64,000 nucleotides of DNA from Mytilus galloprovincialis. Taxonomy: Eukaryota > Mollusca > Bivalvia > Mytilida > Mytilidae. The position numbers and the translations under genes are program-made. The stretch spans positions 29,452,524-29,516,523 of the forward strand of contig NC_134845.1 of NCBI RefSeq assembly GCF_965363235.1, given 5' to 3'. Below, piece by piece: positions 56,153-64,000 of the stretch; within the stretch, counting starts at the first letter, position 1; every line of letters starts with the position of its first letter. The notes beneath the pieces were generated by a model. The model had not been told where the DNA came from. It saw only the letters and a program-made list of their open reading frames with translations, and did not search any database.

Positions 56153-56403
56153 CTAATCAATATTCATCAGAATTCATCCAACTTACACAATTGTTCGTTT
56201 ATGTCTGTTTGTAACTCTCTAAGTTTATAAAGTAAATTTAAACTAGAACACACCCGCGAAATCGCGGGCACATAGAGCTTGTGAACAAAATCAGGAGCTT
56301 AAAAACACCCGATCCCGACGCCCCAAAAAAGGTCCTGCCTTCCTCTAATCTCTACCTTACTTTCATTTTTGCTAAATCAATATTTTCCCTTTCAACAATA
56401 AAT

Positions 56404-56545
56404 TTGTATGCCCCATTTATGGACATTGTGTTTTCTAGCCTGTGCATTCGTGAGTTCGTTCGTTCGGTCGTTCGTCCGTCCGTCTGTCCCACTTCAGGTT
56501 AAAGTTTTTGGTCGAGGTAGTTTTAGATGAAGTTGAGCATGTTTT
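56404..56545 (-). repeat. Truncated repeat nested in the Helitron
   Basis: 'TGCCCCATTTATGGACAT', the 'GTTCGTTCGGTCG' tetranucleotide run and 'TTTGGTCGAGGTAG' are the inverse of the element at 63081-63405. Confidence 0.7.
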
Positions 56546-56610
56546 ACTTATTTATGCAAGTGGTATGACCCCTTAAATAGTAAACATTTCAAAGAAAACA
56601 GTAGACAGAA

Positions 56611-56646
56611 TCAGGGACTTTCTATACTAACATAGAAAGTCCCTGA
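56611..56646. repeat. Perfect 15-bp-stem palindrome
   Basis: TCAGGGACTTTCTAT, then ACTAAC, then ATAGAAAGTCCCTGA. It sits in one of the two internal Helitron repeats and is absent from the other. Confidence 0.85.
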
Positions 56647-57365
56647 CAGAACACAGAGAGTCTCTATATATATTAAAGTAGTATAATCGTAGTTTACATG
56701 TAGATAAACGCGAAAAATAATTGTCCTCTCTAAGGAGGTATAATAGTTGTGATTCTTGCGATCTAAACACCATGATAAGGAGAACGCTCTGAATGGCTTA
56801 TTTATTTTTCATTTTTGTTATCTATCACACGATTGGTTGTACTTGTGTCACATGTTTTACTTATTTTAATATATATGCAACTGGTATGACCCCTTAAATA
56901 GTAAACATTTAAAGAAAACAGTAGACAGAATACAGTCTCTTAGACTATACATTAAAGTAGTATAATCGTACTTAACATGTCGATAAACGCGAAAAATAAT
57001 TGTCCTCTATAAGGAGGTATAATAGTTGTGGGCCTTGCTATCTAAACACCATGATATGGAGAACGCTCTGATTGGCTTATTTATTTTTCATTTTTGTTAT
57101 CTATCATACGATAGGTTGTATTTGTGCATGTTTCTCTAACCGTAAGTCTTATCTATGACTAAAAGTCAGTCTGATGACGGAATCATATACGGACTCCTTT
57201 TATGTCGTTTTTCTCCCAAAATAACTCAATCTGAATAATCGTAAGAATGGATGACAAATGCGACTAAGCATGTTACCTATAGGACACAGAGGCATGATGT
57301 TTGATTTATTGTGGAAGGAAGAGAAGCGACACACAAAATGAGGTCTTCTCGTTTAATAGTATAGA

Positions 57366-60317
57366 TAATCACACCTGTAGTCTACGAGTCAATATATTTT
57401 TTTACATTTACTACAGCAATCCGTGTGGTTTTCAAGATCAGGAGTGATAGCCATGAACACAATGATGAAAGGAGGAAATCTGCTTCAGGTGTATATTTTA
57501 TTCATGAAACCACCATTCAACTTTTGAGAGGTAGTGATGAAGTGCTATGGTTTTTAGTGTAATTCAATTGTAATCTTGTTCAAAACTTACCTGGCAATAT
57601 ATATTTGTCCATAGAGAAAGAAGGATAATATGTCCTACCAAATGTGAAGGATAGGTATAAGATCAATGTATTAATAGTGGTAAATAAATTGAATTTATCT
57701 TCTTTAATAATTGGATGATGCATAGATAAAAAAAAAAAAGCTTTGCCATGAGGGCTATATGGTTATCCACTGTTTACCTTGCTAAGGCATGACAACTAGC
57801 TTGGCTTCAGAAGTGAACTTTAGTCTGTGCCAAACATCTTGTTTGTTAGACCAAAAAACTGTATATTATCAAATTAATTTCTAAAACTTCTGGAAGTCTG
57901 GGATACAATGGACTTACCAGTGAACTTCCTATACTTTATTGCACTTATAGATTTCAGCAAATAAACTGAGGAACACTACTATCAAGATGAAGACCAAGAG
58001 TACAACATTGTAAATTGTGATTATGGCAATAGAATAAAACATAAAAAGTCAGAATATACTTGTAATATATTATTTGCATTGTGAAACATGATTTCTTTGT
58101 GACCATACAATTCTGTTTACACCACATAAAAATCACACTGTCAAACATCTATAAATTATTCAAATGATATGTCTCTATTCACAAGACGTTTGCATTCTCT
58201 CACACAGTATGCATTATAAGTGTAATTCTGACAGAAAACTAATCAAATAGCTTTTATAAATGAATTATACCGCTTTATATTGGTTTAAATACAAACTCTT
58301 TTTCAAATAAAAGCATTAAGCATCATCCTCATAACCATTTTGTGTTTTATCTTGGTGAAGAAATGAATGTCTAACGATAGTACAGAACCAAATGGTTACA
58401 TAGAAGAAAAAATGTAATATACCTCATATTGTCTTTAAACTAGTACAACATAGAAATCTTAAATATCTAGATGGTCTTTATCTACATTTTGTATATACTT
58501 CTCTTTTAATATATTGGTAATGAGTAGAGAGTTGAGTCAACTATTTTCATCGCAGAAATAAGTCTAAGAATCTGAAATTTTAATTAAAAATAAACATTTT
58601 TTTTTTTTTAATACTAATAATTCCTAAAAGAAGTCTCAATAGGAACAAAATGATGATCAGAAATTCCCATCAATTTCTTGAAAATGAAACCATAATCAGA
58701 TTTTGAATTTAAGTGTAATATATTATCTATGATTTATGATTTTAAGCTTTCAGGAAATAAAAAAGATTATTTTCTTCATTTTTACAATTTGAAAATAATT
58801 ATAAACATAACCAACAAACACCATGGAAACATAATGGATCTTAAATAAAACAAGTATAAATACACCTTTAACAAAATATACTGCATATAAAATAAATGTT
58901 AACATTCATGTATATCAAACTTTTAACAATCTAACAATCAATAATGGTCTAAAGTTTGGTAAAAGATAAACAACAACATCATGTGTAGAAACACACACGC
59001 CTAACTGTTGCAATAATTAGGTTGAAAAATCCTTCTACTTCTTTTTTTTTAAATGACAGTTACTGTCAGAAGTGAGTCTGCAATAAAATATAAATAGGGC
59101 TGGGCAATTATCTAACTGTTAGGTGTAAATCTTAAGACTAACAAAACATTCATATTTATTTTTATCTGCTGACATGAACATGATAAATTTCAGGTGATGT
59201 TAGAGTCCTTTGTCTCAATTTTTTCTGACAAACAAGACATAGCAAACTTTGATGAGGTTTTAATAATTTTTATTCTGAAATCACAACATTATGATTCTAC
59301 CATAAGAAGCTTTTAAACCATGAAATTTGTCAGTTGTCACTCGTAAAATGTATAACCACAAAACGAACTATATATATCAAAATAAATTTCAATTCTATTT
59401 TATTGTTCTTTACTTGGAATGTATTTGGCAATATAAGCAATTTAACAGACGTATATACATTTCCTCAATATGAAATCTAACACACATATATTTAACTGTT
59501 ACCCAAGCACTTTATCAAAACACAGCATCAGATTGATTGCACAAAAAAACAGCACAAAATTTTTTCATGTGGAATGTCTTACTATGATATCACATCTCCT
59601 TTATATGAGAGATTCGTTTTATTTTCGAAAGCAAAAGAATTATTTTCTTATCTTTTCCAAAAAACTGTATTGTGGATATGATTGCAGCAAATTTTGAAAA
59701 AAAGAAATTTTCTACATACATACTTATTTAAGTCCTACTATAGATAACAAATCATAATCTATTACTTTTTAGTATCAATCTTTTTTTCATTTTCATCATT
59801 TTTCAATCTTTTCAATTGTAATTTTACAAAAATGTGTACAAAACTAGAAATAGCTACTAAATTAGTACTACTTGAAGACCAAGCATCTCACACAAAACAC
59901 ACAACCTTTTGAGAAATAAATAAATATTTACAATTTAATATATTTCTTTACATCATTTCTCCTCCTTGGAGTAAATAATAATATTTTCCAAATATATTTA
60001 TACTATATATATGTGAGAACAATATATCCTACTCGACTCAAACTACAGTATAGATTAAGTCCCTCGAAATAAGAAACTTTAGTAAGCAATTTAATAGATA
60101 TAAATATTAAATAAATTTAATATGCATGCTCAAAAAAAAATAACAGTTGAAGACAAACTAAATATGCCTTACGAGACCTTTGTTAAACTGATGATATTAA
60201 TCAGTAAAACAAGCGTCTCTTTTAGTACTATTACAGATAAATAAAACAGATTTGCTGCCTCAAATATCCTTATTTGATGCAGCGCATGTATGTAATCACG
60301 ATGAAATGGTCCACTGG
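57366..60317. other. AT-rich; possible long 3' UTR of the neurobeachin-type gene
   Basis: No other gene is supported. The part nearest 60317 is expected to be transcribed as 3' UTR on the minus strand, but its end cannot be fixed. Confidence 0.4.
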
Positions 60318-63300
60318 TTAATATCTCTCCTGATATTCATGGTGCCACTTGTTAAAGTCTATGTTAAATACCAATAAACAACCAGTTCCAAGGCCTGCCA
60401 ATAAGAATCTAAAAGGAAAAAAATAATCTTTTAACCCAAGTATCAATAAATCTGATTTATAACAAAAACTTAAAATTGTTAAGAAATAACTTTTCTTTTT
60501 CAAATATGTTTGCAATAACCATATGACATTTCTAAGGGAGTAATTACACAACCAATACTGACAAAGGAGTTTATACATATGCAACTCGAAGAAAGATTTT
60601 AAGCATAAGTAAATTGCAGGATTCATAGTGAAAACATTCAAATACCACCGATTCTCCAGGAAAAGGGTCTTGAAAATGTTATATTTGCTAGCTAAAGTAT
60701 ATATAAATAGACAAGTCAGATTTTTAAAGGAAAATGACCTAAATAGTATTAAGGACTTTGGTCATCAAAAAAAGAATGTTCTTATATGATTTGCCCTTTC
60801 AAGGTGATACGTTTTAAATAAATATGAATGCAGATGTAAGTTGCAGTCAAAAAATGAAATTTGCATTTCTTTTCCTGAAATGATCATCCCCAGGGCCCTA
60901 CAATTTACTTATAATTCCCCATGGAATATCAGGAAATTGCTTATTATTCTACCTGTGTTGACACCTGATAGCGGAAATTTTGACCAAATACGGAAGCTTT
61001 ACTTTATTATGAACTTTCTTGACTATCGATAATCCTGACTTTAACAATTAAACTTTCTATTTCATATGAATAAAAGATATTTACCATGTATTACCCATGT
61101 CATTGCAAGTGTGCATGTTTAACTCTTTTTTTTAAATTCTTAAGAGATAACTGTCTCGTATTTCTATTCTAATGCAAAATAAACTAATCATTCATATTAA
61201 GTTATTACTTTTGTTTAAATCTTGTTATTGGAAAATTCTGATAAATGGTGTTTTTTAAATTATTTTATTGGTTGTTATTGCCTTTGAACTAGCTCCCAAT
61301 AACTGAATGTTTTTTTTCAGATCTGTTCTTAGAGTCTTTTTTTGTTGTTGGATGTTTAAATTCCCTGTCATGTCTGGTCTCAAAATGTCAACTTCCCTTA
61401 GTTACAGACATGTAGATAGCAAATTGTACACCAATTGTCATCCACAAATGTACAGTGTCCACAGTAACAGCTATAATGTGATCTATATACTTACTTATGA
61501 TCATGGGTAAGAGCTAATGACAGGATGCTGCTATCACATGGTGGATATGTATACAATAGATTTAGGTCATGTGACCTCCAGACTTCTATATACTTACTTA
61601 TGATCATGGGTAAGAGCTAATGACAGGATGCTGCTATCACATGGTGGATATGTATACAATAGATTTAGGTCATGTGACCTCCACACTTCTACCACTCCAC
61701 TGTTACCTCCTAACATAATATACTGACCATCTCTACTGAGAATTATTGTCTGTAAAATCAAATATTTTCAAATCAAATATATTTCATGTAAAAATAATAA
61801 AGATCTTGAATACAAGTGAGATGTTAAGCTTACTGTAATAAATTGCCTCACTGAGCAAAGCTGGATACGACCACAAAGGTCCAACCCTGAACAGTTTGGA
61901 CAAAAATGGAAATATTCGCACTGAGTACAGGTTTGAATTTTGATTGTAATCAAATATTTGACATATAATAGGTATCTGTTACAGAATAACTGTTGTCAAA
62001 GAACTTGGTTATATGGTAATATGATTTTAATTTATATTCAATTTTTGCTTTTGTGCAATACACTATGCTGTTGTGAATTGACCTCAAGAAATGGTCAAAA
62101 TCTCAATTCAAATTTCCAATGAAGTTTGCAACCATAATAACCCATTTAAATACATCATAAAAGTCTTATAATAGAAAATGACATACATAATCATGGCTAA
62201 AATTAATATTTCTTAATCAACATTTAATAATTACTTCTTAAAATAAATTGACAGCTAATCACCTCAAGACAATACAACATTTCTTTATACATAATTTAAA
62301 AGCAGTGTAAGGGAGGTAATCCAAATGTTGTGTTTGGATTACCTCACTTACACTTCTTTTAAATTGTCTTAAGTAATTGTCTAATAACCAGGAAACCCTT
62401 GTTTTTCCTCTTTTTTTTGCCCTTAATTCTTAACGGTTTGAGCCATAACCCCCCCCCCCCCCCAAGTCAATCCTACCCATCCCTTAGTGGTACAGAAACT
62501 TGTGGTATAATTTCAGAGATATCCATACACCATTCCACCAGTTATTGTCTAGAAACTAGAAAAATGCATATTTGGGCCCTTTTTTGGCTCCTAATTCCTA
62601 AACTGTCAGGACCATAACCCCCAATATCAATCCCAACCTTCCTTTTGTGGTTATAAACCTTGTGTTTAAATTTCTGTTACAAGTCAGGAACATAAAAGTT
62701 GTTTTCCATTTGTTTGATGTGTTTTAGCTTTTGATTTGCCATTTGATAAAGGACTTTCTGAATTTCCCTTGGAATTAAGTATTTTTGTGATTTTACTTTT
62801 CACATACAGCTGAGGAGACATGTTTCTAAGTGCCAATTCTCCATCTTCCAGATCAATTCAGTCTTATATGGCTCTCTATCATAATAGTAGAATGCAGACT
62901 GTAGTTAGTTATCCTCCCTAATGATAATTCATTTTGGGTTAGATAGAATAAATATGAAAACCAAATGATTTCAAGATTTCAAAATGTCCTTTTCATCATT
63001 TTCATAGGTTCAGATTTAATGTGAATGTATCCTCATGTGTTACTGCTTTTACTTAAGAAACAATTTGATAAACATTTGAAAACAAGAATGTGTCCCTAGT
63101 ACATAGATGCCCCATCCCCATTATCATTTTCTATGTTCAGTGGACCGTGAAAATGGGATAAAAGCTCTAATCTGGCATTAAAATTAGAATGCTCATATCA
63201 TAAGGAATATGCATACTAATTTTTAAGTTGATTGGACTTCAACTTCATCAAAAACTACCTTGACCAAAAACTTAAACCTGAAGTGAGACAGAAGAACGAA

Positions 63301-63685
63301 CAAACAAAAGGACCGACCGACAAATGAACGAACAGACTAACAATTCAACAGACGAACGGACACACAGATTAGAAAACATAATGCCCATAAATGGGGCATA
63401 AAAAATCATGCAACAAGTTTCATCTTTCTTTCTGAAAACCTTATTTTATCAATATTTAACCAATTCATTATAAAAAGTTCTAACTTACCTGTATATTATC
63501 TTTGTGACTAACTCTCTGTAGAAGTCTTCCATTGATGCTGTAGTTACAAATCTGTCCCTGGTCAAACTTGACCAAGACAAAAGCCTCTCGTGATACACTG
63601 ATGATCTCAGGTGTACAGCATCCATCAGGTGCTTCTAAAGATCTCAATAGGTCACCATTCAATGTGTGGACTAAACATGGACCCT
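60318..63685 (-). CDS. Neurobeachin/LRBA-type BEACH-WD40 protein, C-terminal three exons (partial)
   Basis: The exons on the minus strand are 63685-63489, 61749-61598 and 60408-60318 (with stop); all introns are GT-AG and the phases agree. The 146 codons give '[20 protein letters not shown]', '[18 protein letters not shown]', '[18 protein letters not shown]', '[20 protein letters not shown]' and the end '[16 protein letters not shown]'. These align without gaps, from memory, with the last WD40 blades and tail of vertebrate NBEA/LRBA and fly rugose. The family scaffolds membrane traffic and binds PKA. NBEAL1/2 have a different C-terminus, so the NBEA/LRBA branch is preferred. The gene continues beyond 64000. 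A 103-bp duplication affects the middle exon's donor. Confidence 0.9.
61482..61687 (-). repeat. 103-bp tandem duplication across an exon-intron border
   Basis: 61482-61584 and 61585-61687 differ at one visible base. The second copy holds the last 90 bases of the 61598-61749 exon and its GTAAGT donor. The first copy places the same exon end and donor in the intron. Confidence 0.95.
62293..62365. ncRNA. 73-base hairpin in a neurobeachin-type intron (miRNA-like or MITE)
   Basis: The 33-base arms (62293-62325 and 62333-62365) pair with two mismatches around a 7-base loop TGTTGTG. Size and pairing fit a microRNA precursor, but almost perfect pairing with AT-rich ends also fits a small MITE. Confidence 0.35.
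62400..62690 (+). repeat. Two diverged tandem copies of a repeat of about 167 bp
   Basis: 'TTGCCCTTAATTCTTAACGG' with 'CCATAACCC' (62418) and 'TTGGCTCCTAATTCCTAAAC' with 'CCATAACCCCC' (62583) are in the same order. A C-run of 16 is at about 62449-62463. Confidence 0.6.
63081..63405 (+). mobile_element. Short non-autonomous element with AACAAGAATG start and hairpin-AAAAA end
   Basis: It starts AACAAGAATGTGTCCC and ends ATGCCCATAAATGGGGCAT followed by AAAAAA; a run of GAAC/GACC tetranucleotides lies near 63294-63360. A piece of the same family is nested in the Helitron (56404). The general build matches the 147-bp-monomer elements at 42472 and 44079. Confidence 0.65.
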
Positions 63686-64000
63686 CTGTTTATATAAGAC
63701 TTTTCATTTAATAAAGTTATAAATATTTCATTAGTGTCCTAAAATACTATGCATCTTATTTGTATACCCTTAATCTCCTTGAAGGTTTTTTTTTTATCAT
63801 TTCTGTACAAACTACAAACAGGAGCAAAAATTGTACTTTATCCAAGTTATAAATGTTTTTTCTTTACTATCTTAGTTGGGGCATAAAATGTCTCTGTCTT
63901 CTACAAAAATTTCAAGATAAACAGTTACTGTACGATTGATTTTTGTTTTGCATAAAGTCCAGTGGCAATGATTTCATTCATTTTTACATTAAAAATATAT

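Larger units (their letters stand above)
56243..57365 (-). mobile_element. Non-autonomous Helitron
   Basis: On the minus strand it starts TCTATACTATTAAACGAGAA at 57365 and ends with a hairpin CCCGCGATTTCGCGGG, a short AT-rich spacer and CTAG at 56246-56243. These are the Helitron marks: 5' TC, a 3' hairpin and a CTRR end. The flanks are A on the 5' side and T on the 3' side, the usual A/T insertion site. There is no Rep/helicase gene, so it depends on another Helitron. It contains an internal duplication of about 321 bp (markers 56563 and 56884), a nested repeat piece (56404-56545) and a 36-base palindrome (56611-56646). Confidence 0.82.

Overview
The window looks like animal genomic DNA from a bivalve mollusc, most likely a mussel (Mytilus or a close relative). 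This is an inference. The DNA is AT-rich, its genes are split by introns, and it has a secreted fibrinogen-domain gene of the kind that is expanded in bivalves. It is also filled with short interspersed repeats that I recognise as typical of mussel genomic sequence. Most long reading frames in it are repeat-derived, and only three host loci stand up to inspection.

Host loci. (1) About 5.2-24.75 kb holds a tandem pair of BTB-BACK genes. Copy B (21082-24744, +) is intact as a three-exon coding model of 501 codons. Copy A (8932-14285, +) has the same exon order but two in-frame stops and a doubtful second-exon donor, so it is called a pseudogene. (2) 32749-40065 (+) is a complete six-exon gene for a small secreted fibrinogen-related protein: signal peptide, short linker and full fibrinogen-like domain, 265 residues. 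(3) 60318-63685 (-) is the 3' end of a neurobeachin/LRBA-type BEACH-WD40 gene whose 5' part lies beyond the right edge. Its penultimate exon carries a nearly perfect 103-bp tandem duplication that copies the splice donor.

Mobile elements and repeats. The left edge (1-1339) is the 3' part of a Gypsy-type LTR element with an unusual downstream ORF carrying C2H2-type fingers and a coiled coil. A gag fossil lies at 17.67-18.3 kb. Penelope-like reverse transcriptase relics lie at 1.95, 16.9 and 29-30.2 kb. LINE pieces lie at 15.8-16.4, 30.2-31.1 and 47.8-48.3 kb, the last with a 2A-like motif and a PHD-like finger. A non-autonomous Helitron with both canonical ends lies at 56.24-57.37 kb. Several MITEs have clear terminal repeats and target duplications, including a 716-bp foldback inserted in a 147-bp-monomer array element. 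A 904-bp foldback at 9.5-10.4 kb holds a tRNA-like sequence. Two minisatellites (37-bp and 55-bp units) lie at 52.2-53.0 and 54.3-56.2 kb.

The rest is AT-rich intron and intergenic sequence in which I see no gene. I found no CRISPR array, operon, rRNA or convincing functional tRNA. Exon borders were read from splice signals and reading phase and are not confirmed by transcripts.
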